Below, piece by piece: positions 13,208 through 23,812 of a stretch of DNA of 64,000 nt. The stretch covers positions 2,294,001 to 2,358,000 of the forward strand of contig NZ_BBZB01000001.1 of the NCBI RefSeq assembly GCF_001269985.1. The letters run 5' to 3'. Source of the DNA: Pseudoalteromonas sp. '520P1 No. 423' (GTDB taxonomy: Bacteria; Pseudomonadota; Gammaproteobacteria; Enterobacterales; Alteromonadaceae). The position numbers and the translations under genes are program-made. The notes beneath the pieces are model-generated. The model ran no database searches. It saw nothing but the letters and a program-made list of their open reading frames with translations, and was not told the DNA's origin. Within the stretch, counting starts at the first letter, position 1. Each line of letters begins with the position of its first letter.

Positions 13208-13920
13208 TGACTATTGAACCAATGCAAATGGCCTTACCCGTTACTTTACCCGACGATGAAACTTTCTCGAGTTACTTTGGGGGGGAAAACTCACAGGTAG
13301 TAATACATTTAGAATCTGTTCTTGAAAAATCAAAGCAAGATAATAAATTTCAATTTACTTATTTATGTGGCTTAGCTGAATCAGGTAAATCACATTTATT
13401 GTATGCTAGTTGTGTTAAAGCGCAGGAACTTGGTCTATCAACTATTTTACTGACAATGAGTGATATAATTGATCTATCGCCAGATCTTCTTTTTGGTCTA
13501 GAGTCCATGGATGTTTTATGTATCGATGACTTACAGCTTGTTGCTCAAAAACCAAAATGGGAAAAAGCACTTTTTAATTTTTATAATCGTTTTAATGAAA
13601 GTGGCAAAGTTTTAATTTTTGCTGCAGATTTACTGCCAGACATGCTAAATATTGCATTGCCTGATTTAGAGTCTCGTCTAAAATGGGGCACCACATTTCA
13701 AATCCGATCTATGAGTGATGATGATAAAGCTGAAGCTCTTGTTAAAAGAGCCAAAATGCGTGGACTTGAATTATCTTTAGAATGTGCGAGATTTCTATTA
13801 ACAAGATTAAGTCGGGATATGCGTGCTTTAGTAGAAGTTTTAAATAAATTAGATCATGCCTCAATCGTTCAACAACGAAAAATTACCATTCCTTTTATAA
13901 AAACAACACTTAACTTATAG
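13207..13920 (+). CDS. hda: DnaA inactivator Hda
   Basis: The 237-residue AAA+ protein has the N-terminal beta-clamp-binding motif QMALP (residues 7-11), Walker A GLAESGKS (55-62) and Walker B LCIDD (104-108), matching Hda and not full-length DnaA, since the DNA-binding domain is absent. Hda bound to the DNA-loaded clamp stimulates ATP hydrolysis by DnaA and so prevents re-initiation of replication. It is coupled to the upstream DUF2066 gene by a one-base overlap. Confidence 0.93.
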   Translation: MTIEPMQMALPVTLPDDETFSSYFGGENSQVVIHLESVLEKSKQDNKFQFTYLCGLAESGKSHLLYASCVKAQELGLSTILLTMSDIIDLSPDLLFGLESMDVLCIDDLQLVAQKPKWEKALFNFYNRFNESGKVLIFAADLLPDMLNIALPDLESRLKWGTTFQIRSMSDDDKAEALVKRAKMRGLELSLECARFLLTRLSRDMRALVEVLNKLDHASIVQQRKITIPFIKTTLNL

Positions 13921-13996
13921 TTTTTATGCTCTAAGCTAGCATCTTCTTGCTAATATCAGTTATCATATTGCCCTGAAAAAATATCTGCCTCTTTAA

Positions 13997-14992
<996 letters not shown>

Positions 14993-15022
14993 AATTTCTT
15001 AACCAAAAAGAGAGAAAAATAG

Positions 15023-17410
15023 ATGAAATTTAGTGAAAAGTGGTTAAGAGAATGGGTTAGTCCAAATATGGATACCAATGCTCTATCGGAACAACTTTCA
15101 ATGGCTGGACTAGAAGTTGATGGTATTGATCCTGTTGCAGGTGATTTCACTGGTGTTGTTATCGGTGAAGTGATTTCAGCTGAGCAGCACCCAGATGCTG
15201 ATAAGTTAAAAGTTACAAAAGTAAATGTTGGTGAAGCGGAACCTTTAGATATCGTATGTGGTGCAGCAAATTGTCGTGTTGGTCTTAAAGTAGCTGTAGC
15301 AAAAGTAGGCGCAATCCTTCCTGGTAACTTTAAAATCAAAAAAGCGAAACTACGTGGTCAACCTTCTATGGGCATGTTATGTGCTTTTGAAGAATTAGGT
15401 ATGAGCGAAAGTTCAGATGGAATTCTTGAATTACCACAAGATGTTGCTATCGGCCAAGATATCCGTGAATACTTCGACCTTGATGATAAAATTATTGATG
15501 TTGATTTAACGGCTAACAGAAGTGATTGTCTTGGGCTTAAAGGTATTGCCCGAGAAGTCGGTGTATTAAATAGCCTTGACGTTCAAGAATTAGTTATCGA
15601 ACCGGTTGTACCAACAATAGACGATATAATTGATATTGAACTTGTAAATTCTGATGCTTGTCCACGTTATTTAGGTCGTGTGATTAAGAATGTTAATCTA
15701 GATGCGCAAACACCATTATGGATGGTTGAAAAATTACGTAGAAGTGGCATTCGTTCAATTGATGCAATCGTAGATGTAACAAATTACGTATTGCTAGAAC
15801 TTGGTCATCCTATGCACGCGTTTGACTTAGCATCAATTAAAGGCGGTATCAAAGTTCGCAGTGCTGAGCAAAACGAAGAACTAGTATTACTAGATGGTAA
15901 TACAGTTAAGTTAGATGTATCTACTTTAGTGATCGCGGATCACGAAAAATCATTAGCTATGGCTGGCATTTTTGGTGGCGAAAAATCTGGTGTAACAACA
16001 GAAACTAAAGATATCTTATTAGAAAGTGCATTTTTCAGCCCGCTTGCAATAGCTGGTCAAGCACGTAAGTACGGTTTGCACACTGATGCATCACATCGCT
16101 ACGAACGTGGTGTTGATCATCAATTGCAGCATGACGCTATAGAACGTGCAACAGCGCTTTTATTAGATGTTGTTGGTGGTGCTGCAGGGCCAGTTGTTGA
16201 AGCTGTTGCAAATGAAAAACTACCAAAGTCAAAAACAGTTACTTTACGTCAATCACGTTTAAATAAAGTAATTGGTCATGTTATTTCTCAAGAGCAAGTA
16301 ACTGATATCCTAACTCGTTTAGGTTTAACTGTTTCATTTGATAATGAACAGTGGCAAGCGGATATTCCGAGTTACAGATTCGATATAAGCATAGAAGAAG
16401 ACTTAATAGAAGAAGTAGCACGTGTTTACGGATATAATAATATCCCAAATGTTGCACCAAAAGCAGCATTAAAAATGACACGTCATAATGAAGCTGATTT
16501 AAGTACGAATAAAGTAAGAAACACTTTAGTAACATTAGGTTATCAAGAAGCAATCACATATAGCTTTGTAGATCCTAAGGTACAAAGTATCTTACACCCA
16601 AGTGCAGATCCGCTTGTATTACCACATCCAATTTCAATCGAAATGTCAGTGATGCGTGTCAGTATGCTTCCTGGCTTATTATCATCTCAAGTTTATAACC
16701 AAAATCGTCAACAAGCGCGTATTCGTTTGTTTGAACATGGCTTAAAATTTATAAAAGATGTAAGTGCTGAAAATGGCGTATTGCAAACGCCGGTGATCAG
16801 TGGTGTTATCTCAGGTTCAACAGTTGGTGAACATTGGGATATTGCAACACGTTCAGTTGACTTTTTTGACCTTAAAGGTGATGTTGAATCGCTATTAGCA
16901 TTAACAGCGGATAAATCATCGTTTGAGATCAAAGCTGAGCAAGTTGAAGGGTTACATCCAGGCCAATCAGCAGCGATTTACAGAAATAATAAAAAAGTTG
17001 GATTTTTAGGTGCCCTACATCCACAAATTCAAACTAAACTAGATATCAATAACCAAACTTTTGTCTTTGAAATCGAAATGTTAGGGTTAGAAACGCGTAA
17101 ATTACCATTGGCTCAAGACATCTCAAAGTTCCCTGCGAACCGCCGAGATATCGCAATTGTAGTCAAAGAAGAGGTAAATTCAGGTGAAATTCTAACAATG
17201 ATAGAAAATGTTGGCGGAAATCAACTGGTTGAGCTAAACTTGTTCGATGTGTACAAGGGGAAAGGAATTGACTCTGGTTATAAGAGTCTTGCAATTGCCC
17301 TAACACTACAAAATGTTGAGCGGACTCTTGAAGAGAAAGATATCAACTTAGTGGTTGACCAAGTGGTGGCCTCATTGGCCGAAAAATTTAATGCTTCCTT
17401 GAGGGACTAA
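15023..17410 (+). CDS. pheT: Phenylalanyl-tRNA synthetase beta subunit
   Basis: The 795 residues equal the E. coli length. The domain order fits: N-terminal tRNA-binding OB fold (about 40-150, with HPDADKLKV and VCGAANCR), B3/B4 editing domain with [16 protein letters not shown] before it, B5 domain, inactive synthetase-like core, and the C-terminal anticodon-binding FDX-ACB domain (FPANRRDIA onward). It carries the editing site that hydrolyses mischarged Tyr-tRNA-Phe. It is the middle gene of pheS-pheT-ihfA; the stop is two bases before ihfA. Confidence 0.97.
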   Translation: MKFSEKWLREWVSPNMDTNALSEQLSMAGLEVDGIDPVAGDFTGVVIGEVISAEQHPDADKLKVTKVNVGEAEPLDIVCGAANCRVGLKVAVAKVGAILPGNFKIKKAKLRGQPSMGMLCAFEELGMSESSDGILELPQDVAIGQDIREYFDLDDKIIDVDLTANRSDCLGLKGIAREVGVLNSLDVQELVIEPVVPTIDDIIDIELVNSDACPRYLGRVIKNVNLDAQTPLWMVEKLRRSGIRSIDAIVDVTNYVLLELGHPMHAFDLASIKGGIKVRSAEQNEELVLLDGNTVKLDVSTLVIADHEKSLAMAGIFGGEKSGVTTETKDILLESAFFSPLAIAGQARKYGLHTDASHRYERGVDHQLQHDAIERATALLLDVVGGAAGPVVEAVANEKLPKSKTVTLRQSRLNKVIGHVISQEQVTDILTRLGLTVSFDNEQWQADIPSYRFDISIEEDLIEEVARVYGYNNIPNVAPKAALKMTRHNEADLSTNKVRNTLVTLGYQEAITYSFVDPKVQSILHPSADPLVLPHPISIEMSVMRVSMLPGLLSSQVYNQNRQQARIRLFEHGLKFIKDVSAENGVLQTPVISGVISGSTVGEHWDIATRSVDFFDLKGDVESLLALTADKSSFEIKAEQVEGLHPGQSAAIYRNNKKVGFLGALHPQIQTKLDINNQTFVFEIEMLGLETRKLPLAQDISKFPANRRDIAIVVKEEVNSGEILTMIENVGGNQLVELNLFDVYKGKGIDSGYKSLAIALTLQNVERTLEEKDINLVVDQVVASLAEKFNASLRD

Positions 17411-17412
17411 AT

Positions 17413-17709
17413 ATGGCGCTTACAAAAGCCGACATAGCAGAACACCTTTTTGTAAAATTGGGGATCAATAAGAAAGATGCCAAAGAAATAGTTGAAACTT
17501 TTTTTGAGAAAATTCGCTCTGCTCTAGAGAATGGTGAACAAATTAAGCTTTCAGGTTTCGGCAACTTTGATCTTCGTGATAAAAGTGAACGACCGGGTAG
17601 AAACCCTAAAACGGGTGAAGATATTCCTATTGCGGCTCGTCGTGTTGTAACCTTCCGCCCTGGGCAAAAGCTCAAAACAAGGGTAGAAGTTGGAACTAGC
17701 AATAAGTAA
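17413..17709 (+). CDS. ihfA: Integration host factor alpha subunit
   Basis: The 98-residue HU/IHF protein carries the family signature [19 protein letters not shown], with the proline of the DNA-intercalating arm in [14 protein letters not shown] bends DNA at specific sites and acts in replication, recombination and transcription. Placement directly after pheT is the standard gammaproteobacterial arrangement and identifies it as IhfA rather than IhfB or HU. Confidence 0.96.
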   Translation: MALTKADIAEHLFVKLGINKKDAKEIVETFFEKIRSALENGEQIKLSGFGNFDLRDKSERPGRNPKTGEDIPIAARRVVTFRPGQKLKTRVEVGTSNK

Positions 17710-17726
17710 TTGTGTGTTTCAAAAGT

Positions 17727-17755
17727 AAAAAAGGTAGCTATTAGCTACCTTTTTT
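17727..17755 (+). terminator. Terminator of the pheST-ihfA operon
   Basis: AAAAAAGGTAGCTA..TAGCTACCTTTTTT is a perfect hairpin with T-run. The A-run on the left lets it also serve the convergent gene. Confidence 0.85.
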
Positions 17756-17781
17756 ATTGGGTTAAATTCTTAAAGTTAAAA

Positions 17782-18573
17782 TTACCTAGGAGAGAAAAAA
17801 GTACCACTCTCTATTTGCTCTAGTGTCTTATTGGCTAGTTTCTCTAAATTGCCTAAAGACTTTCCTTGTGTCTCCAACATATGTTCTAACGGTGTAATCT
17901 CAATATTTTCAATACAGGACTCTTTTGCTATCAAGGCCCAAATATAAGCATGTTTATACTTTTTTTGTTTATAAAATATATTCACTAGCGTTTTATAAAT
18001 TTCATTGTTTGGAGTGCCATGTTCGGGATTTAGTTCTAAAGCACGGTATAATAAATTTACGGTTTTTTCTAAATCAAATTTAATATAATAGGTCGCTAAT
18101 AAAAATTGCATTTGGGTATTTTTCATTGACTCAGTGTTTTCTAAACTCAAAAACTTATTTAAAGCTGCTTCATCATTTGTTTGAGACCATTGATAATAGA
18201 GTATGCCCGGATGGGAGGTATCTTTTGTTTCAGCAATAAGGCGCTTTATTTCTCTTAAGCTGGTCATATAGCCTTTTATTCGCGAGTTTTTCTTTTCTTT
18301 TAATTTAATATGTTCAATTTGGGACGCTAAATGTATACAACTGGAGTATTCTTCAAAATCTAGCAACAAATTATATTTGTTTTCATCTGATGGGTCTTTA
18401 TTTTCTAAATGGCGTTTAACAATGACTTCAGAGCGAATTGCATTACAGTGTCCATCAGTATTTAAGTCACTACAAAAGCTTTCATTTACATCACATACTT
18501 CACGCACTGTTATTTGCCTTTCGCAACCAATTAGCAATAACGGTGCAAAAATTAATGCGTATTTGATCTTCAT
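17782..18573 (-). CDS. DUF2989 family lipoprotein
   Basis: The protein of 263 residues starts with a lipoprotein signal (lipobox LIGC, modified cysteine C17) and continues with sequence I recognise as DUF2989, including CSDLNTDGHC, DPSDENKYNLLLD and a helical C-terminal half with TPR-like character (LNPEHGTPNNEIYKTLVNIF). The function is unknown; it should be anchored to a membrane on the periplasmic side. I prefer the ATG at 18573 because it puts the charged MKIK directly before the hydrophobic stretch; an ATG at 18606 would add eleven residues. It is divergent from the GAPDH gene. Confidence 0.8.
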   Translation of the reverse strand: MKIKYALIFAPLLLIGCERQITVREVCDVNESFCSDLNTDGHCNAIRSEVIVKRHLENKDPSDENKYNLLLDFEEYSSCIHLASQIEHIKLKEKKNSRIKGYMTSLREIKRLIAETKDTSHPGILYYQWSQTNDEAALNKFLSLENTESMKNTQMQFLLATYYIKFDLEKTVNLLYRALELNPEHGTPNNEIYKTLVNIFYKQKKYKHAYIWALIAKESCIENIEITPLEHMLETQGKSLGNLEKLANKTLEQIESGTFFSPR

Positions 18574-18724
18574 CCTAATTGTAATTCCCTTATTTGTTTT
18601 ATGCATTTAGTTTAGCGTAATCAAATCAATGATGACAGGGCTAGAGAAAAAATGAATTTTCAATTATAATATGCGCGCCCATAGGGGCAATCCGTTCAAA
18701 ATTTGTTTATATTAGGCAGAAAAA

Positions 18725-20170
18725 ATGACTTCATCTCACGAACAAGATTATCAGAATAGTTGGCAGGAACGCCAAGATTACGCTGAAAGCATGCAGCCAA
18801 TCATAGGTAAACTTTACCGTAAATCAGGCATAGAAATTGCCGTATATGGTCGTCCACTAGTTAGCGCTAGTACAATTGACGTGATTAAAGCACATAAAAC
18901 AGTTGCTCAGTTTGAAGAAAATAAGCTTCGTTTACGTGAAAGCTTTCCATTCCTAGAAGCTATCAGCAAAATGGATTTAGCATCAGCTAGAATCGATATC
19001 GGTAAATTAGCTTATGCATATATTTATAAAAATGTAGCGGCAGGACGCTCTATTGAACAATACCTAACTGACGAATTAACTGAAATCAATGAAACTTCTC
19101 ACAACGAAAAACCACGTGACGTTGTACTTTATGGTTTTGGCCGTATTGGTCGCTTATTAGCGCGTTTATTAATTGAGCAAGGTGGTCCTCACGCTAACTT
19201 AAATTTACGTGCAATTGTTGTACGTGGTGGCCGTAAAGGTGATTTAGAAAAACGTGCAAGTTTACTGCGTCGTGATTCAATCCACGGTCCTTTTAATGGT
19301 TCAATAACTGTTGATGAAGAATTAAAAGTAATCAAAGCTAACGGCGCTTACATTCAAGTAATTTATGCAAATTCACCAGGTGAAGTGGATTACACCGCAT
19401 ACGGTATTGAAAACGCATTAGTTGTTGATAATACAGGTATCTGGAAAGATGAAGATGGCCTAGGTCTACACCTTAAATCTAAAGGTACTTCAAAAGTATT
19501 ATTAACAGCTCCTGCTAAAGGCGCTATTAAAAATGTTGTTTACGGCGTAAATAACAAAGATATCTTAAATGAAGATAAAATAGTATCAGCAGCAAGCTGT
19601 ACAACAAATGCTATCACTCCAACTTTAAAAGCATTAAATGACAAGTTTGGTATTGAAAACGGTCATGTTGAAACGGTTCACTCTTACACAAATGATCAAA
19701 ACCTAATTGATAATTATCATTCAGCTGAGCGTCGAGGACGTGCTGCTGCATTAAATATGGTAATTACATCTACCGGTGCTGCAAAAGCAGTATCAAAAGC
19801 TTTACCTGAATTAGAAGGTAAATTAACGGGTAATGCTATCCGTGTACCTACACCTAATGTTTCAATGGCTATTTTAAACATCAACCTTAAAAATGAAACA
19901 ACGGTTGAAGAGCTAAATGAATATTTACGTGAAACAGCACTTTACTCTGATCTACGTGATCAGATTGATTACACTGCTTCAACTGAAATCGTTTCTACAG
20001 ATTTAGTTGGCAGCCGTTACGCAGGAGTTGTAGATTCACAAGCAACAATTGTTGATGGTAAACGTGTAGTACTTTACGTTTGGTATGATAATGAGTTTGG
20101 TTATAGCTGTCAGGTAGTACGTGTAATGCGTGATATGGCTGAAGTTACTCACCCAAGCTTACCAAGATAG
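18725..20170 (+). CDS. Glyceraldehyde-3-phosphate dehydrogenase, long form
   Basis: The 481-residue protein has a normal GAPDH (NAD-binding GFGRIGR at 137-143, catalytic C292 in SAASCTTNAITP, C-terminal WYDNEFGYS) preceded by about 130 extra helical residues absent from E. coli GapA (331 residues). Long forms of this kind occur in Vibrio, Shewanella and relatives. It interconverts glyceraldehyde-3-phosphate and 1,3-bisphosphoglycerate in central carbon metabolism; whether it works mainly in glycolysis or gluconeogenesis is not visible here. A TATAAT box near 18665 with GCGCGCCC after it is a possible promoter, and a terminator follows. Confidence 0.92.
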   Translation: MTSSHEQDYQNSWQERQDYAESMQPIIGKLYRKSGIEIAVYGRPLVSASTIDVIKAHKTVAQFEENKLRLRESFPFLEAISKMDLASARIDIGKLAYAYIYKNVAAGRSIEQYLTDELTEINETSHNEKPRDVVLYGFGRIGRLLARLLIEQGGPHANLNLRAIVVRGGRKGDLEKRASLLRRDSIHGPFNGSITVDEELKVIKANGAYIQVIYANSPGEVDYTAYGIENALVVDNTGIWKDEDGLGLHLKSKGTSKVLLTAPAKGAIKNVVYGVNNKDILNEDKIVSAASCTTNAITPTLKALNDKFGIENGHVETVHSYTNDQNLIDNYHSAERRGRAAALNMVITSTGAAKAVSKALPELEGKLTGNAIRVPTPNVSMAILNINLKNETTVEELNEYLRETALYSDLRDQIDYTASTEIVSTDLVGSRYAGVVDSQATIVDGKRVVLYVWYDNEFGYSCQVVRVMRDMAEVTHPSLPR

Positions 20171-20190
20171 ATAGTAAATAAGATATAAAT

Positions 20191-20221
20191 GCTGTTCAAT
20201 TAATTGAACAGCTTTTTTTTT
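20191..20221 (+). terminator. Terminator after the GAPDH gene
   Basis: GCTGTTCAAT..ATTGAACAGC is a perfect hairpin followed by eight or more T. Confidence 0.88.
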
Positions 20222-20271
20222 ATCTAAATTTTAATTTATCTCATTTATCAGAGATGTCATCTCGTTTATTG

Positions 20272-20293
20272 ATCACACCTAACTGGGTGTGAT
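20272..20293 (+). promoter_or_regulatory. Inverted repeat upstream of the AGCS symporter
   Basis: ATCACACC and GGTGTGAT are exact inverted copies separated by six bases (TAACTG), 47 bases before the start codon and not followed by T. It could be an operator or an mRNA stem-loop. A related TCACAC..GTGTGA inverted repeat precedes the SLC13 transporter gene at 42511-42557. Confidence 0.45.
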
Positions 20294-20339
20294 ACTTTAC
20301 CCGCAATTAACATAATTATAATAAAAACGGAGTATACAA

Positions 20340-21830
20340 GTGCAAGAAATAGTCACTTTTTTAAATAGTATTATCTGGAGCCCGGTTTTAATTTATCTAT
20401 GCCTAGGCACTGGTTTATTTTTCTCTGTTATGACACGTTTTGTGCAATTGAGATTATTCAAAGAAATGTTCCGCTTGTTATTGTCTGGTAAAAGTTCAGA
20501 AAAGGGGATCTCTTCTTTTCAAGCTTTAGCGGTCTCATTATCTGGCCGTGTTGGTACGGGTAACATTGCAGGTGTTGCAGCAGCAATTGGTTTTGGTGGC
20601 CCAGGTGCCGTATTTTGGATGTGGGTGGTTGCGTTTTTAGGATCTTCTACTGCATACATCGAATCAACACTTGCCCAAATTTATAAAGAAGAAACAGACG
20701 GTCAATACCGTGGTGGTCCAGCTTATTATATTGAAAAAGCGATGGGGCAAAAATGGTATGCTTGGTTCTTTGCAATCGCAACTATTATAGCAACTGGATT
20801 GCTTTTGCCTATGGTACAGTCTAATGGTATTGGTGAAGCTGTTGTTCAAGTCTTTGGTCAAGGTAGCACAATAGACACCGCGCTAGGTTCAGTGAGCATG
20901 GTAAAAGTATATGTCGCTACTGGTATTGTAATGTTACTAGGTTTTATCATTTTTGGTGGTGTTAAACGTATTGCAAACTTTACACAAGTAGTTGTACCAT
21001 TTATGGCTTTGGCTTACATCATTATTTCAGTTGTAATTATTGTATTAAATATAGACCGAGTTCCAGAAATCTTTATGTTAATAATTGGAGATGCATTTAC
21101 GCCTATGGCTGGTGTTGGTGCTGCGATTGGTTGGGGTGTAAAACGCGGTGTTTACTCTAATGAAGCAGGTCAAGGGACAGGCCCTCACGCAGCTGCTGCC
21201 GCAGAAGTAGAGCACCCAGCACAACAAGGTTTAGTTCAAGCTTTCTCTGTATATATAGATACAATTTTTGTCTGTTCAGCGACAGCATTTATGATCCTTA
21301 TCACAGGTATGTATAACGTGCATGTGCCAGGCGCTGAAGAAACATTTATTATTCAAAATGTAGCAGCTGATGTTGCTGCAAATAGCCCCGCTTATACACA
21401 AATTGCCGTTGAAAGTGTCTTTACAGGTGTGGGTAAGCCATTTATCGCACTAGCGCTATTCTTCTTTGCTTTCACTACAATATTGGCTTATTACTTTATT
21501 GCAGAAAACAATGTTTATTATATTAAACGCACTTTAAAACTTCCGGGCTTAACGTTTGCTTTAAAAGTTTTAATTATGCTTGCTACTTTCTACGGTACGG
21601 TTAAAGCAGCTGATTTAGCTTGGGCACTAGGCGATATTGGCGTAGGTATGATGGCATGGTTAAATATAATCGGTATTCTAATTATCTTCTTTATGGCAAA
21701 GCCTGCAATTAAAGCGCTTAAGGATTATGAAGCACAAAGAAAAGCAGGTGTAGAAACTTATACATTCGATCCTAAAGCTTTAGGAATAGAAAAAGCAGAT
21801 TTCTGGGAAGAACGAATTAAAAATAAATAG
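20340..21830 (+). CDS. Alanine/glycine:cation symporter (AGCS) family protein
   Basis: The 496-residue membrane protein has the family signature GTGNIAGVAAAIGFGGPGA and the later segment GWGVKRGVYSNEAGQGTGPHAA, both diagnostic of AGCS Na+/alanine symporters. Its start is GTG at 20340, supported by GGAG at 20329-20332. It imports alanine, glycine or a similar amino acid with Na+ across the inner membrane; the specific substrate is not readable. The gene stands alone between two terminators with an inverted repeat in its upstream region. Confidence 0.93.
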   Translation: MQEIVTFLNSIIWSPVLIYLCLGTGLFFSVMTRFVQLRLFKEMFRLLLSGKSSEKGISSFQALAVSLSGRVGTGNIAGVAAAIGFGGPGAVFWMWVVAFLGSSTAYIESTLAQIYKEETDGQYRGGPAYYIEKAMGQKWYAWFFAIATIIATGLLLPMVQSNGIGEAVVQVFGQGSTIDTALGSVSMVKVYVATGIVMLLGFIIFGGVKRIANFTQVVVPFMALAYIIISVVIIVLNIDRVPEIFMLIIGDAFTPMAGVGAAIGWGVKRGVYSNEAGQGTGPHAAAAAEVEHPAQQGLVQAFSVYIDTIFVCSATAFMILITGMYNVHVPGAEETFIIQNVAADVAANSPAYTQIAVESVFTGVGKPFIALALFFFAFTTILAYYFIAENNVYYIKRTLKLPGLTFALKVLIMLATFYGTVKAADLAWALGDIGVGMMAWLNIIGILIIFFMAKPAIKALKDYEAQRKAGVETYTFDPKALGIEKADFWEERIKNK

Positions 21831-21848
21831 AACGAGCAATAATTCTTT

Positions 21849-21876
21849 TAAAAGCCATCGTAAGATGGCTTTTTAA
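21849..21876 (+). terminator. Terminator after the AGCS gene
   Basis: AAAAGCCATC-GTAA-GATGGCTTTTT hairpin with short T-run. Confidence 0.8.
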
Positions 21877-21939
21877 TTTCCTATTTATGCTAAAATCGAT
21901 TTTCACACATTATAAAAGAACAGTTAAAGGTTATTTAAA

Positions 21940-23067
21940 ATGAAAATATCAAGTCAATTTGATAGTGGTAACATTGTTGTTAAAGCGGCCCAGAATCCGT
22001 TAGATATTCAATTAGAGATACAAAAAGACCATGAGTCAGATTTTTTTCAATGGTTTCATTTTCGTTTAGAGACACAACAAGACCAACTTCATAAAATAAA
22101 TATCAGTAACCTAGAAAACTCTGCTTACCCAGAGGGTTGGGATAACTACCAAGCAGTTGCGTCATACGATCGTCAAACCTGGTTTAGATTACCGACTTCA
22201 TATGAAAACGGCACATTAACAATTGAATGTCAGCCAGAATGTTCACATTTATATATTGCTTATTTCGCACCTTACAGTTATGAGCGTCATTTAGATCTTG
22301 TTTACTGGGCACAAGGACATGAGATTTGTGAGATAGAAACACTGGGTCAAACATTAGATAATCGCGATATGACAGTTTTACGTATTGGTGAGCCTGCTGA
22401 AGATAAAAAGAACATTTGGATCACTGCACGTCAACATCCAGGTGAGACGATGGCTGAATGGTTCGCAGAAGGGTTATTACATAAATTATTAGATGATGAA
22501 GATAGCCATGCTGCTGCACTGTTATCTAAAGCTGTGTTTTATATAGTACCAAATATGAACCCTGATGGCAGTGTTCGTGGTCATTTACGTACTAATGCCA
22601 AAGGTGTTAACTTAAACCGTGAATGGCAAACACCTACGATGGAAAACAGCCCAGAAGTATTTTTAGTACGTGAAAAAATGTTTTCTACGGGAGTTGATAT
22701 GTTCTTAGATATTCATGGTGATGAAGCATTACCATATAATTTCGTAGCTGGCTCTGAAGGGATCCCTAGTTATGATGATAAAATGAAGTCATTAGAAGAG
22801 TCATTTAAGTCTGCATTGCTTACAATTACCCCAGAATTTCAGGATGAGTTTGGTTACGATAAAGACGAGCCTGGTAAAGCAAATTTAACTGTGGGTTCTT
22901 GTTGGGTTGCAGAAGAATTTAAATGTTTATCTTACACAATTGAGATGCCTTTTAAAGATAATATCAATTTACCAGATGCAGATTACGGTTGGTCTGATAG
23001 ACGTTCATATTCATTTGGTCAAGATACATTAGCTGCAATCGTAAATGTTGTTGATGAGCTAAGATAA
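21940..23067 (+). CDS. M14 family zinc carboxypeptidase (cytosolic carboxypeptidase-like)
   Basis: The 375-residue protein has an N-terminal beta-sandwich region and a C-terminal M14 catalytic domain with Zn ligands H166 and E169 (HPGE) and H259 (DIHGDE), substrate-binding NPDGSVRGHLR and catalytic glutamate E335 (IEMPFK). There is no signal peptide, so it is cytoplasmic. The domain layout resembles the M14 subfamily that includes eukaryotic cytosolic carboxypeptidases and its bacterial relatives. The substrate in bacteria is unknown. It is a single-gene unit with its own terminator. Confidence 0.88.
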   Translation: MKISSQFDSGNIVVKAAQNPLDIQLEIQKDHESDFFQWFHFRLETQQDQLHKINISNLENSAYPEGWDNYQAVASYDRQTWFRLPTSYENGTLTIECQPECSHLYIAYFAPYSYERHLDLVYWAQGHEICEIETLGQTLDNRDMTVLRIGEPAEDKKNIWITARQHPGETMAEWFAEGLLHKLLDDEDSHAAALLSKAVFYIVPNMNPDGSVRGHLRTNAKGVNLNREWQTPTMENSPEVFLVREKMFSTGVDMFLDIHGDEALPYNFVAGSEGIPSYDDKMKSLEESFKSALLTITPEFQDEFGYDKDEPGKANLTVGSCWVAEEFKCLSYTIEMPFKDNINLPDADYGWSDRRSYSFGQDTLAAIVNVVDELR

Positions 23068-23128
23068 AGACCTTGCATTTAAATGCACTAGTTTAAAAGA
23101 CAAAGGCGACTAAGCCTGATAGAATAAA

Positions 23129-23154
23129 CAGCGCTCAATAGAGCGCTTTTTTAT
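23129..23154 (+). terminator. Terminator after the M14 peptidase gene
   Basis: AGCGCTC-AATA-GAGCGCT hairpin followed by a T-run. Confidence 0.85.
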
Positions 23155-23203
23155 TCTTTTTATTTTATTCAAGTGCTGATATGCATATAAAGGAGCTTTA
23201 TAG

Positions 23204-23530
23204 ATGGCAATTATCGCCTGCCCAAGTTGTGCTAAGCAAATTTCAGATAAACATCAGCAGTGCCCACATTGTGAAATTAATATAAATAACTTAGATAACG
23301 AAGAGAAAAAAAGAATTGCTTCAGAAGTTAAACTTAAGAAAAAACAGCAAATTATGAATCATTCTTTTCTTGCTTTGATTATCTTTTTATCAGGTTTTTT
23401 AGTTTTATATACGCGTGCCCCAGAGCAAGATTCAGTAGAGTTATTGATCAGTCAATCAGCCATCGCAATTGGTTTTATTTGGTATTTGATTAATCGCATT
23501 CGCCTTTTATTTGTAAAGAAGACTAAATAA
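23204..23530 (+). CDS. Small zinc-ribbon membrane protein
   Basis: The 108 residues start with a zinc ribbon made of two CxxC pairs (CPSC at 6-9 and CPHC at 20-23), then a charged linker and two predicted membrane segments (about 51-67 and 80-95). I do not recognise a named family. It is the first gene of a compact unit with yeaC and the DUF349 gene; the yeaC start follows its stop directly. AAGGAG upstream is a good ribosome binding site. Confidence 0.75.
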   Translation: MAIIACPSCAKQISDKHQQCPHCEININNLDNEEKKRIASEVKLKKKQQIMNHSFLALIIFLSGFLVLYTRAPEQDSVELLISQSAIAIGFIWYLINRIRLLFVKKTK

Positions 23531-23812
23531 ATGAATTTAGAACACCTGATTAGTAATATCACCCCAGAATTATTCGAGCGTTTAAAATATGGTGCTGCAA
23601 CAGGGCGTTGGCCTGATGGTGTTGCTTTATCCGATGCACAAAAAGAACAAACAGTGCAGTTAGTCATGCTTTATCAAGCAAAAGTAGAACAATCAAACGA
23701 ACAGTTTACTATTTCAAGTGATGGTGAAATGGTTATGAAATCAAAACGCGAACTAAAGTCACAATTTGCAGAACAAAAAGAGATAGCAAGGTTTAATGAA
23801 AATGATATTTAA
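23531..23812 (+). CDS. yeaC: YeaC family protein (DUF1315)
   Basis: The 93 residues align by eye with E. coli YeaC: GRWPDGVALSDAQKEQ, QLVMLYQAK and the ending EMVMKSKRELK are shared. The function is unknown. The gene begins immediately after the zinc-ribbon gene and overlaps the next gene by 17 bases, so the three are one operon. Confidence 0.88.
   Translation: MNLEHLISNITPELFERLKYGAATGRWPDGVALSDAQKEQTVQLVMLYQAKVEQSNEQFTISSDGEMVMKSKRELKSQFAEQKEIARFNENDI

Noticed and set aside
15023..17410. Minus-strand frames inside pheT (for example 16281-16553)
   Set aside because: The plus-strand gene is certain and full length; the antisense frames are composition effects.
20191..20221. CTGTTCAATTAATTGAACAG as a LexA box
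   Set aside because: The CTG and CAG are 14 bases apart, not 10, and the T-run shows it is the GAPDH terminator.
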